A stretch of 5,353 nt of DNA from Alphaproteobacteria bacterium (GCA_003531345.1 DQGZ01000168.1:1-5353); one strand, 5' to 3'. Positions 1 through 5,353 are shown, counted from the stretch's first letter. Program-made: numbers and translations. Notes: generated by a model from the letters alone, not told the origin.

Positions 1-835
1 TATTTCCGATTTTTCTATAAGTTTAAAGAATAGCAAAATAAATTTTGATGTAGCATTTATTGCAATACATGGTGCGCCAGCTGAAACTGGACATTTGCAG
101 GCATATCTTGAAATGGTTGGAATTCCTTATACAGGCTCTGGAGTGCTGACTTCTGCACTAACAATGAATAAACTTTTCTGTAAAGAAATTGTTAGTTCTG
201 TAGCTAATATAAAAGTGCCTTATGGAAAAATTCTTAGCCAAGATAAACCGAATTCCTACCAATTTATTGAGGCAGAAAATTTAACTTTCCCATGTATTGT
301 TAAGCCTAATTCATATGGGTCTGGCATTGGAGTAAGTGTTGTAAACAATAAGGAATCATTGATAAACTCTGTGGAAAAGATCAGGGAATTAAAACAGGAT
401 GTATTAATAGAGGAGTTTATTGATGGCAGGGAAATAACTGTTGGTGCAATAATTCTTGAAAAAAATATCTATATATTACCAATAGCAGAAATATTGAGGG
501 ATGACCATGAAAAAAACTTTAAGCAAAACCAGTTTTATAACTATACCAACCGCCAATCTACAGAAATAATCATCTCCCCATCAATTGATAAAAAAATTGT
601 AAAGCAGTTAGAATTAGATACTAAAAGAATTGGCGAGACTCTTAATTGCCGAAGTTTCTACAGGGTAGATTATATGTTGAATAAAAATAACGACATATAT
701 TTTCTGGAGGTAAATACTATTCCAGGAATGACCGTAAGAAGTGTATTCACAAAACAGATTGAACATGCTGGTATGAAGCAGGAAGATATTTACAACCGCC
801 TTATCATTGAGGTAATGCAGGAACAGGCAATCTAA
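1..835 (+). CDS. D-alanine--D-alanine ligase-family ATP-grasp ligase, 5'-truncated by the window edge
   Basis: ATP-dependent ligase of the Ddl family, expected to join two amino acids (classically D-Ala to D-Ala for peptidoglycan) in the cytoplasm through an acyl-phosphate. The frame is open from base 2, giving 277 visible residues; roughly 55-60 N-terminal residues are probably off the left edge. A TTG at base 95 is internal, because the conserved HGAPAETG block (visible residues 23-30) lies before it. Visible family features: IPYTGSG followed by SALTMNK; the ATP/phosphate loop KPNSYGSGIG (K101, S107); IEEFIDGREIT; R221 and D223 in YRVDY; E236 and N238 in LEVNT; PGMT at 241-244 with S247. 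These match the E. coli DdlB Mg-binding and second-substrate residues. Oddities: GED is AET, and the omega loop reads FYNYTNRQ (178-185) rather than FYDYEAKY, so the Lys-Tyr pair is Arg-Gln. The overall look is closer to Bacteroidetes-type Ddl than to the usual rickettsial one. Fold is certain; D-Ala-D-Ala specificity is not. Confidence 0.88.
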   Translation, partial: ISDFSISLKNSKINFDVAFIAIHGAPAETGHLQAYLEMVGIPYTGSGVLTSALTMNKLFCKEIVSSVANIKVPYGKILSQDKPNSYQFIEAENLTFPCIVKPNSYGSGIGVSVVNNKESLINSVEKIRELKQDVLIEEFIDGREITVGAIILEKNIYILPIAEILRDDHEKNFKQNQFYNYTNRQSTEIIISPSIDKKIVKQLELDTKRIGETLNCRSFYRVDYMLNKNNDIYFLEVNTIPGMTVRSVFTKQIEHAGMKQEDIYNRLIIEVMQEQAI

Positions 836-1877
836 AATTTGGCAAGATTTCTGAGTCGCCTATTAAAGTTTTTGGTAAGGCCGCATAACAAAAATCATTA
901 GGAATTGCCGATTGAGTTAGGCACTCAATAAAACGAGAGAGTTTATTTTTATCATTTGAAGAGGCTATTGTATAAAAATTACCGCTATTCCAGATAATAA
1001 CAGAGAATGAAAAAAAATTTTCTAGAGTTAGTTTCATTTCATCTAAACTAACTAATTGTTGATTCATATGGTGAACAATTGTTTCCTGTTTTTGCTGTAT
1101 TTTATCCTTGCTGAAAAACCTTGATTTAAAGAGCATGTCTTTTTGATTTTCACGACGTATAAATTCATCTGGCTCAGGGGTTGAAAATTTTTCAAGCATA
1201 ACGAATATACCATCTTCCTTCAGGTTTTTTAAAGCGATATAAGTTGGTATGAGCCTGTCTTTGCCGTACATTTGAAAAGTTGTATCTTCAATAATAACGT
1301 CAAAACCACCTTCAAAACCTCTAATATTCCGCATAGAAAGTTCATTGGGTGTAACATCAAAAAATGGCCCAAGAAAAAAATTAGCAGAACTATTTGGTTT
1401 TGATTTTTCAAATATAACCTTGTTTTCTATATTAGGGCTACATGCGAGTGTATGAATTTGACCATCTGAAATATCTGATAATGTACGTGCCATTACACCT
1501 GGACCATCCCCCAAAGTGTAAATACAGGCAGGACGAGATTCGGTACTGTTTAAATATTTACTATATTTAACAATTGCTGCGCCAAACCGACACTGCTCTT
1601 CAAGTACATAGGGTAAGGAGGCAACAAAATGCTGGTTAAACGCACCAGCATGCTTATCTCTTATTTTGCTGAATTCAATCGCATACTTATCATGAAGTAG
1701 GAGGCTATTATCAAGCTGCACAGGAAAATCAGGGCTTCCCTTCTGTCCAGTGGCTAAGGCTGAAAACTCGCTTAATAAAGCAGATAATCGTGGAGCATTT
1801 CTGGCATTAGAAATCCAAGCAGAAATATCTGACTGATTAGGGATTTTAGACAAAGGTTTCTTTAAAACTGGAAGCAT
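804..1877 (-). CDS. SAM-dependent methyltransferase-like protein, second gene of the ATP-grasp operon
   Basis: A 357-residue protein with the outline of a class I (Rossmann-fold) methyltransferase behind a helical N-terminal region of about 110 residues. Motif I is YTLGDGPGVMARTL (residues 120-133, glycine loop GDGPG 123-127). A post-I/motif IV-like stretch is FDVIIEDTTFQMYG (192-205), followed by LKNLKEDGIFVMLEKF (216-231), the usual 'bulk carried out, then strand 5' pattern. The residue expected to hold the SAM ribose after motif I is not acidic: the segment is IHTLACSPNIEN (141-152). The C-terminal third, with WNSGNFYTIASS (296-307), is not one I recognise. ATG at 1877 is chosen because it overlaps the upstream gene's TAA stop by one base (TAATG), a translational-coupling arrangement, and no separate ribosome binding site is visible. 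The stop at 804 falls inside the opposite-strand ligase gene. Substrate unknown; methylation of the peptide or amino acid made by its neighbours is inference. Confidence 0.75.
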   Translation of the reverse strand: MLPVLKKPLSKIPNQSDISAWISNARNAPRLSALLSEFSALATGQKGSPDFPVQLDNSLLLHDKYAIEFSKIRDKHAGAFNQHFVASLPYVLEEQCRFGAAIVKYSKYLNSTESRPACIYTLGDGPGVMARTLSDISDGQIHTLACSPNIENKVIFEKSKPNSSANFFLGPFFDVTPNELSMRNIRGFEGGFDVIIEDTTFQMYGKDRLIPTYIALKNLKEDGIFVMLEKFSTPEPDEFIRRENQKDMLFKSRFFSKDKIQQKQETIVHHMNQQLVSLDEMKLTLENFFSFSVIIWNSGNFYTIASSNDKNKLSRFIECLTQSAIPNDFCYAALPKTLIGDSEILPNFRLPVPALPQ

Positions 1878-3649
1878 TACAAAAGATGTTTTTTAATTAC
1901 ATCTGCCATATTAATTTTATCGTACATTTCTGTTTGAGTTTTACTGTGTTTGTATAAAACATCCCTCCAGTCTGAATCTATCTTTTTTGTGATGATTAGA
2001 TGATCAACCATATCTAATGGAATACCAAATTTAATTATCTCATCCAATGAACACACCAGAAGAATTTTTTCAACAGATTTATTTGATATTAGTGAAACAC
2101 TAGCTTCAATAGGGTGAGATAGCTCTATTTTTTTGAACAAGCAACCACCTATGCCAACGCCATCAGAAAATCTCCAGCCCAAGCTAGGTAGTAATGCTAG
2201 CTCTGGCTTGTATTGGTGATAACTCAAATCATCAGCAATAATCATAACAGATGGTATACGACCTATTTCATACCCCAAAGCATGGTTAGCCACATCTCGA
2301 ACATCTATGCCGTTTTGTATATGCCCGCGCAGTGAAGGGCAGGAATTCATTTCAATAAATGCACCTTTTTTATGACAGGACACAGAAACATCTTCTGTAA
2401 TAAAATCATAACCTACAATGTTTAACCCTACACTTTTAGCCAATGATTCTACCATAAACTTAGTATCATGGTGCACTATATCTGTAACATCACTATTGTC
2501 TGCACCACTGCCCTGCAGGGGTATACTACGAAGCTTTACTTTATGCCCTTTTTTTGGTATTGAACTTCTGGAAAAACCTTGTTTTGAAATTACAAGGTCA
2601 AATTCAGAGTCATAAGGAGCGGGACCAATACCATCACCATTTTGGGCATTTGCCATACGCTTTTTATTAAATTCTTCTGCAAGCTTGATAACGCTACTAA
2701 CACCATCGCCAAAAACCGAAGCAGGAGACCTCCTGCTGGCGGCAATTAACTTGCCACCAATAACCAGTAATCTATGAACATCCCCCTCTATATAGGATTC
2801 AACCATAATAGGTGATTTTGAAATTTTACGAGCTTTAGAAAAAGCCAGTTTTAATTCATCCTCATTTAGAATATTTACTGTAACGCCTTTCGCCTGCCCT
2901 AGATCAAGCGGTTTTATAACACAGGGAAAACCAACCGTAGAAATTACTTTCTGTAAATCTGTCAGGTTGGATATTAACAAATGATTCACTATAGGAACCC
3001 CTAATTTACGCATGAAGGCTTTATTAACGTGTTTATCCCCGACTATCCATCTACCTATAGCTGAGTCCTTCTCTGATATGGAATCAAAATAAATTTTGGA
3101 TTTGCTACCCCATCCATACTGCCAATGGCGATCAGGAAGAGAAAAGTTCATATATGGTATGTTACGCAAAAAAGCTGCTTGCATCAGTATTTTTGCCTGA
3201 TAATCAGGGGAGAATGCACGAGTTTTTTCTATAAAGCTTTTCGCTCTTTTTACAGCCTCTTCCGAACTTATCTGTCCACTGGCAATTCCAAGTAAAAGTT
3301 CTTTTCCAAGCAGAATACAATTTACACTAACTTTCGGGTTATGAAAACCTAACCATATAAAAATTTTATTGCTTTTTGTGGTTGAGCCCACTGAATGAAT
3401 GTATCCGTGCTTATTAAGCACCGCAAATGACCATTCCGCAAGAAAGCGAGAAACATACTGCAAAGTAGTTTCGCCTTTGCGTTGCTCTGATAGTGGAAGC
3501 AGGTCAGTAAAAGCCTTGCCCATACTAACTGCATGATCTGCAAGGATATGGTGATTATCATTTTCAGCACTAACCTTAAGCAAAACTACAGAGGTTGCAG
3601 CATAAATACTCGCTCCCCAAAATGTTTTTTCAAAAGTAATTTTAATCAT
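1877..3649 (-). CDS. Cyanophycin-synthetase-like (CphA2-like) ATP-grasp ligase
   Basis: A 590-residue predicted cytoplasmic amide ligase. Residues 1-165 align by eye with the N domain of cyanophycin synthetase, ending in RNIPYMNF. Residues 175-460 are a CphA-type ATP-grasp domain: WQYGWGSKSK (176-185), a GDK (204-206), IKPLDLGQAKGV (245-256, ATP-loop lysine K246), VESYIEGDVHRLLV (283-296), SRRSPASVFGDG (305-316), LRSIPLQGSGADNSDVTD (373-390), GYDF (413-416, D415) and EMNSCPSLRGH (433-443, with the metal-binding Glu and Asn). In CphA1 a Mur-ligase domain starts next with a GRIP...GTNGKTTT P-loop. Here GRIPSVMIIADD (463-474) matches the first part only, and just ~120 residues follow, so the second ATP site is absent, as in CphA2. 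The N domain also lacks the HxxEH motif seen in many CphA proteins (FLAEWSF at 69-75). It is the first gene of a two-gene unit with the methyltransferase. Substrates are unknown; polymer or dipeptide formation are both possible. Confidence 0.85.
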   Translation of the reverse strand: MIKITFEKTFWGASIYAATSVVLLKVSAENDNHHILADHAVSMGKAFTDLLPLSEQRKGETTLQYVSRFLAEWSFAVLNKHGYIHSVGSTTKSNKIFIWLGFHNPKVSVNCILLGKELLLGIASGQISSEEAVKRAKSFIEKTRAFSPDYQAKILMQAAFLRNIPYMNFSLPDRHWQYGWGSKSKIYFDSISEKDSAIGRWIVGDKHVNKAFMRKLGVPIVNHLLISNLTDLQKVISTVGFPCVIKPLDLGQAKGVTVNILNEDELKLAFSKARKISKSPIMVESYIEGDVHRLLVIGGKLIAASRRSPASVFGDGVSSVIKLAEEFNKKRMANAQNGDGIGPAPYDSEFDLVISKQGFSRSSIPKKGHKVKLRSIPLQGSGADNSDVTDIVHHDTKFMVESLAKSVGLNIVGYDFITEDVSVSCHKKGAFIEMNSCPSLRGHIQNGIDVRDVANHALGYEIGRIPSVMIIADDLSYHQYKPELALLPSLGWRFSDGVGIGGCLFKKIELSHPIEASVSLISNKSVEKILLVCSLDEIIKFGIPLDMVDHLIITKKIDSDWRDVLYKHSKTQTEMYDKINMADVIKKHLL

Positions 3650-3722
3650 TTATTTATAGTATATTTATTGTTGGAGCTTATTAGTAACAAATTTATTGTT
3701 TCATACCAGTTAGTGTTTTCAA

Positions 3723-3728
3723 ATTATA
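3723..3728 (-). promoter_or_regulatory. Candidate -10 box of the ATP-grasp/methyltransferase operon
   Basis: The - strand reads TATAAT, a perfect match to the sigma-70 -10 consensus, about 75 bases before the ligase ATG at 3649, which would give a leader of roughly 65 nucleotides. No good -35 is seen 16-18 bases upstream; that space is taken by the G+C-richer island at 3733-3759. In DNA this rich in A and T, a lone TATAAT is weak evidence. The alternative TATACT at 3658-3663 would give an almost leaderless message. Confidence 0.3.
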
Positions 3729-3820
3729 AATAGCATGAGAAGCCGAAGGGTCGCAGAAGTAGAAAATTTTATAGTAAGTAAAAATTGAAGAAATAGTTAT
3801 TAATATTTCCAAAACTGCGT

Positions 3821-3853
3821 AATATTTTTACCCTAATCAACTATAAAAATATT
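3821..3853. repeat. AT-rich inverted repeat downstream of nrdB
   Basis: AATATTTTTA (3821-3830) and TAAAAATATT (3844-3853) are perfect 10-bp inverted arms around a 13-base loop, about 90 bases past the nrdB stop. It could help end the nrdB transcript or protect its 3' end, but the stem is almost all A-T and has no following T-run on the - strand, so it is not a standard intrinsic terminator. Confidence 0.4.
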
Positions 3854-3942
3854 CTCACAGAGCTCCAAAAACAACCTAGCGTTTTCATGGGACTTATAGC
3901 TATAACAAGTCTAATAACTTAAAAGTAACTTATATAATAATA

Positions 3943-4911
3943 TTAAAAGCTTTCAAAAGCCTCTTCCCATGTTCCCTGAGTTGCCGCCTTGGTATATTCC
4001 GTAACCCTGTTCTCAAAGAAATTGGCATGTTCCACACCATTTAATATCTCATCCATCCATGGCAATGGATTTTTCATTGAGCCGTACATAGGCTGTAACT
4101 CAAGCTGCATAAGCCTTCTGTCTGCGATATATCTCAGGTAATCTTTTACCTCTTTAGAGGAAAGTCCCTGAATTGAGCCATCAATATTAAAGGCAAGGTC
4201 AACAAAGGCATCTTCATGGGTAATTATGGTATCACACACAGTATAAAGCCTGCGGGCAAGTTCTTTCCTGTCAATTTCTGGGTTTTCCTTAAGGAAGGTG
4301 TGATATAAACGGATTATAGAATTTGTATGCAGTGACTCATCACGCACAGACCATGTTACTATTTGCCCCATCCCTTTCATTTTGCCAAACCTAGGGAAGT
4401 TCATCAATATGGCAAATGAAGCAAATAACTGTAAGCCCTCAGTAAATGCACCGAATGCCGCCAGTGTTGTTGCTATATCCATTTTAGTGGCAACCCCAAA
4501 TTGCTGCATATAGTCATATTTATCCTTCATTTCCTTATATTGCAGAAATTCAGAATAAGTGGTTTCAGGCATGCCGATTGTGTCAATCAAATGAGAGTAA
4601 GCGTCAATATGTATTGTTTCCATATTAGAAAATGCCGCTAACATCATCTGCACTTCTGTAGGCTGGAAAACCCTTGAATAATGCCGCATATAACAGTTAT
4701 TTACTTCAATATCCGCCTGAGTGAAAAAGCGAAATATCTGCGTTAAAAGCTGTTTCTCCTGTGGGGTTATATTATGCTTCCAGTCTTTTACATCATCACC
4801 CATTGGCACTTCTTCAGGTAACCAGTGAATGCGCTGTTGGGTTAACCAAGCTTCATAAGCCCATGGGTAATTAAATGGTTTAAATATCGGTTCTGCTTTA
4901 AGTAAGGACAT
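3943..4911 (-). CDS. nrdB: Class I ribonucleoside-diphosphate reductase small subunit (NrdB)
   Basis: Radical-generating beta subunit of aerobic ribonucleotide reductase. It holds the dimetal centre and tyrosyl radical that start reduction of ribonucleotides to deoxyribonucleotides by the partner NrdA, which is not in this window. The 322-residue length is normal. Metal ligands are all present: D67 (TQADIEV), E98 and H101 (METIHIDAY), E158 (FTEGL), and E192 and H195 (RDESLH). The radical tyrosine is Y105, four residues after H101 as in E. coli R2 (H118/Y122), so this is a tyrosine-radical type. The C-terminus ends EEAFESF, with the acidic and aromatic tail expected to dock on NrdA. ATG 4911 is chosen because MSLLKAEP fits the family start and no upstream in-frame extension is needed; no Shine-Dalgarno is visible in the bases just before it. 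A perfect TATAAT lies about 60 bases upstream inside a repeat cluster. I did not see a convincing NrdR box. Confidence 0.97.
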   Translation of the reverse strand: MSLLKAEPIFKPFNYPWAYEAWLTQQRIHWLPEEVPMGDDVKDWKHNITPQEKQLLTQIFRFFTQADIEVNNCYMRHYSRVFQPTEVQMMLAAFSNMETIHIDAYSHLIDTIGMPETTYSEFLQYKEMKDKYDYMQQFGVATKMDIATTLAAFGAFTEGLQLFASFAILMNFPRFGKMKGMGQIVTWSVRDESLHTNSIIRLYHTFLKENPEIDRKELARRLYTVCDTIITHEDAFVDLAFNIDGSIQGLSSKEVKDYLRYIADRRLMQLELQPMYGSMKNPLPWMDEILNGVEHANFFENRVTEYTKAATQGTWEEAFESF

Positions 4912-4924
4912 ATAGTTTGTTGTT

Positions 4925-5006
4925 AGAGTTGAGTGCTGAGAGTTGAGTATTTGATTTGAGTTTTTTACTATTATAACTCAACTCTCAATTCTCACCACTC
5001 GTCACT
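4925..5006. repeat. Two facing arrays of 7-bp units (AGAGTTG-like) around the nrdB promoter
   Basis: On the + strand, bases 4925-4959 read as five 7-base units: AGAGTTG, AGTGCTG, AGAGTTG, AGTATTT, GATTTGA. On the - strand, 5006 down to 4972 reads AGTGACG, AGTGGTG, AGAATTG, AGAGTTG, AGTTATA. The arrays therefore point at each other and make an imperfect inverted repeat; the best-matched core is a perfect 12-bp pair, TGAGAGTTGAGT (4937-4948) with its complement at 4976-4987. The right array encodes the last few residues and the TGA stop of the glycosyltransferase; the left array lies in the nrdB leader. Origin as slipped-strand expansion or a small palindromic element is open. Confidence 0.65.
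4970..4975 (-). promoter_or_regulatory. Candidate -10 box of nrdB
   Basis: The - strand reads TATAAT, exactly the sigma-70 -10 consensus, 58 bases before the nrdB ATG. This predicts a leader of about 50 nucleotides. The -35 position (around 4992-4998) reads TGGTGA or GTGGTG, a poor match to TTGACA, so the promoter would be weak or activator-dependent. The box lies in the loop between the two halves of the heptad inverted repeat, so repeat folding or a repeat-binding protein could affect it. Confidence 0.4.
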
Positions 5007-5353
5007 AAATTCACTACATCTTGTGTAATTTTTTTAGAATTACACAAGATGTAGTATTTTGTCCACCCATTTTTTGCAATTTTTATTCTGGCTGAATTAT
5101 CAAATGCGTAATGTTGTATTTTTTGCATCAGGTCATCAAATTCAGAATAGAAAACTGCCTCTACATCCTCCTGAAAAATTTCCTGATAGCCAGTTTTTTT
5201 ATGTAAAAATGTTAGCAAGCCATTACCAAAATATTGAGAAATTCTATCAGAAGAATAAAGATGCGGCTGAAATTCGTCTTCAGTAAATTGAGGTAAATTC
5301 AACCCAATTTTACATTTAGCCAGTTCGTTTAAATATTCCTGCCCATAGGTAAG
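4985..5353 (-). CDS. C-terminal part of a CgeB/family-1-type glycosyltransferase, 5' end off the window
   Basis: The frame is open to the right edge, giving 122 C-terminal residues; the start lies outside. The TTG at 5302 is internal, since the conserved KIGLNLP stretch crosses it. Visible blocks are YLNELAKCKIGLNLP, LYSSDRISQYFGNGLLTF, an IFQEDVEAVFYSEFDDLMQKI stretch split around the sugar-nucleotide-binding acidic region, and ARIKIAKNGWTKYY. This order (SSDR-QY-GNG, then F-xx-EDL-like, then IA-NGW-KY) is that of the C-terminal Rossmann domain of GT-B glycosyltransferases of the CgeB/glyco_trans_1 type, which transfer an activated sugar, often in surface polysaccharide or protein glycosylation. 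The sugar and acceptor are unknown. The tail NSKKITQDVVNLV is encoded by a perfect palindrome, and the final VTSGEN plus stop by heptad repeat. It lies upstream of nrdB on the same strand, 73 bases apart; a functional link to nrdB is not suggested. Confidence 0.75.
   Translation of the reverse strand, partial: LTYGQEYLNELAKCKIGLNLPQFTEDEFQPHLYSSDRISQYFGNGLLTFLHKKTGYQEIFQEDVEAVFYSEFDDLMQKIQHYAFDNSARIKIAKNGWTKYYILCNSKKITQDVVNLVTSGEN
5013..5055. repeat. Perfect 18-bp-arm palindrome within the glycosyltransferase coding end
   Basis: ACTACATCTTGTGTAATT (5013-5030) and its exact complement (5038-5055) flank a 7-base loop, TTTTTAG. On the coding (-) strand it specifies the residues YYILCNSKKITQDVV. 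The arms are unusually long and perfect for coding DNA. There is no T-run after the stem on either strand, and the gene continues for about ten codons beyond, so it is not a simple terminator. In RNA it would make a long, A-U-rich hairpin just before the stop codon. Confidence 0.9.

Larger units (their letters stand above)
3650..3942. other. Intergenic region between nrdB and the ATP-grasp operon
   Basis: A 293-bp AT-rich gap with no convincing coding frame. The only open frame here runs on the + strand out of the antisense of the ligase gene and looks like chance. It should hold the promoter of the ligase-methyltransferase operon and the end of the nrdB transcript. Visible items are a TATAAT on the - strand at 3723-3728, a second weaker -10-like TATACT at 3658-3663 directly before the ATG, a short G+C-richer island at 3733-3759, an AT-rich inverted repeat at 3821-3853, and a 12-bp self-palindrome TTATAGCTATAA at 3894-3905. 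No tRNA or riboswitch fold is apparent by eye. Confidence 0.6.

Noticed and set aside
95..97. TTG at base 95 as the start of the Ddl-like gene
   Set aside because: The frame is open to base 2 and the 31 residues before it include the conserved HGAPAETG block, so the true start is off the window.
2418..2615. Short open frames inside the long genes (1229-1411, 2418-2615, 3349-3570, 5059-5286)
   Set aside because: All lie inside well-supported genes in other frames or on the other strand, and none shows a domain or start signal.
3533..3733. 66-codon + strand open frame covering the ligase start and its leader
   Set aside because: It is mostly antisense to the well-supported ligase N-terminus, has low-complexity composition and no recognisable features.
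3650..3942. A tRNA, riboswitch or small RNA in the nrdB-ligase gap
   Set aside because: No cloverleaf arms, conserved riboswitch core or strong hairpin with T-run is visible.
4912..5012. NrdR boxes upstream of nrdB
   Set aside because: No pair of ACACnATATnTTGTGT-like boxes with the expected spacing could be seen. TTGTGTAATT and AATTACACAA in the palindrome resemble half sites only loosely and lie inside the neighbouring gene.
5013..5055. The long palindrome as an intrinsic terminator of the glycosyltransferase
   Set aside because: It lies before the stop codon, is AT-rich, and has no T-run after the stem on either strand; the T-run is in the loop.
5300..5302. TTG at 5302 (- strand) as the start of a 105-residue protein
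   Set aside because: The frame runs open to the right edge and the family-like KIGLNLP block spans this codon, so this is the end of a larger gene.
1..5353. CRISPR array, insertion sequence or phage attachment site
   Set aside because: No regularly spaced direct repeats of CRISPR length, transposase or integrase frame, or target-site duplications were found.

Overview
The window reads as a stretch of an AT-rich alphaproteobacterial genome, probably a Rickettsiales-like or other host-associated lineage. The strongest clue is a complete class I ribonucleotide reductase small subunit (NrdB). Its N-terminus (MSLLKAEPIFKPFNYPWAYE) and metal-site spacing look like the alphaproteobacterial/rickettsial form. 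The taxonomic call is from recalled family appearance, not from a search. The protein starts lack clear Shine-Dalgarno sequences.

Layout, left to right. (1) Bases 1-835, + strand: the last 277 residues of a D-Ala--D-Ala ligase-family ATP-grasp enzyme whose start lies off the left edge. (2) Bases 804-3649, - strand: a two-gene operon read right to left. Upstream is a 590-residue cyanophycin-synthetase-like ATP-grasp ligase; downstream is a 357-residue SAM-methyltransferase-like protein. They are joined by a one-base TAATG stop/start overlap. The methyltransferase gene runs 32 bp into the 3' end of the ligase gene on the other strand. (3) Bases 3650-3942: an AT-rich intergenic region with a possible promoter and an AT-rich inverted repeat. 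(4) Bases 3943-4911, - strand: nrdB. (5) Bases 4912-5055: repeat-dense DNA, with two facing arrays of 7-bp units around a perfect TATAAT, then a perfect 18-bp-arm palindrome. (6) Bases 4985-5353, - strand: the C-terminal 122 residues of a CgeB/family-1-type glycosyltransferase whose start lies off the right edge.

The most interesting part is the left 3.65 kb. Two different ATP-grasp peptide-bond-forming enzymes sit beside a methyltransferase, which looks like a small cassette for making a modified short peptide or amino-acid conjugate. Both ligases depart from textbook forms. The Ddl-like enzyme lacks the Lys-Tyr of the omega loop. The cyanophycin-synthetase-like enzyme keeps the N and ATP-grasp domains but has only a short remnant where the Mur-ligase domain and its P-loop should be, an arrangement reminiscent of CphA2. 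The product cannot be named from sequence. nrdB and the glycosyltransferase appear to be ordinary housekeeping or envelope genes, unrelated to the cassette.
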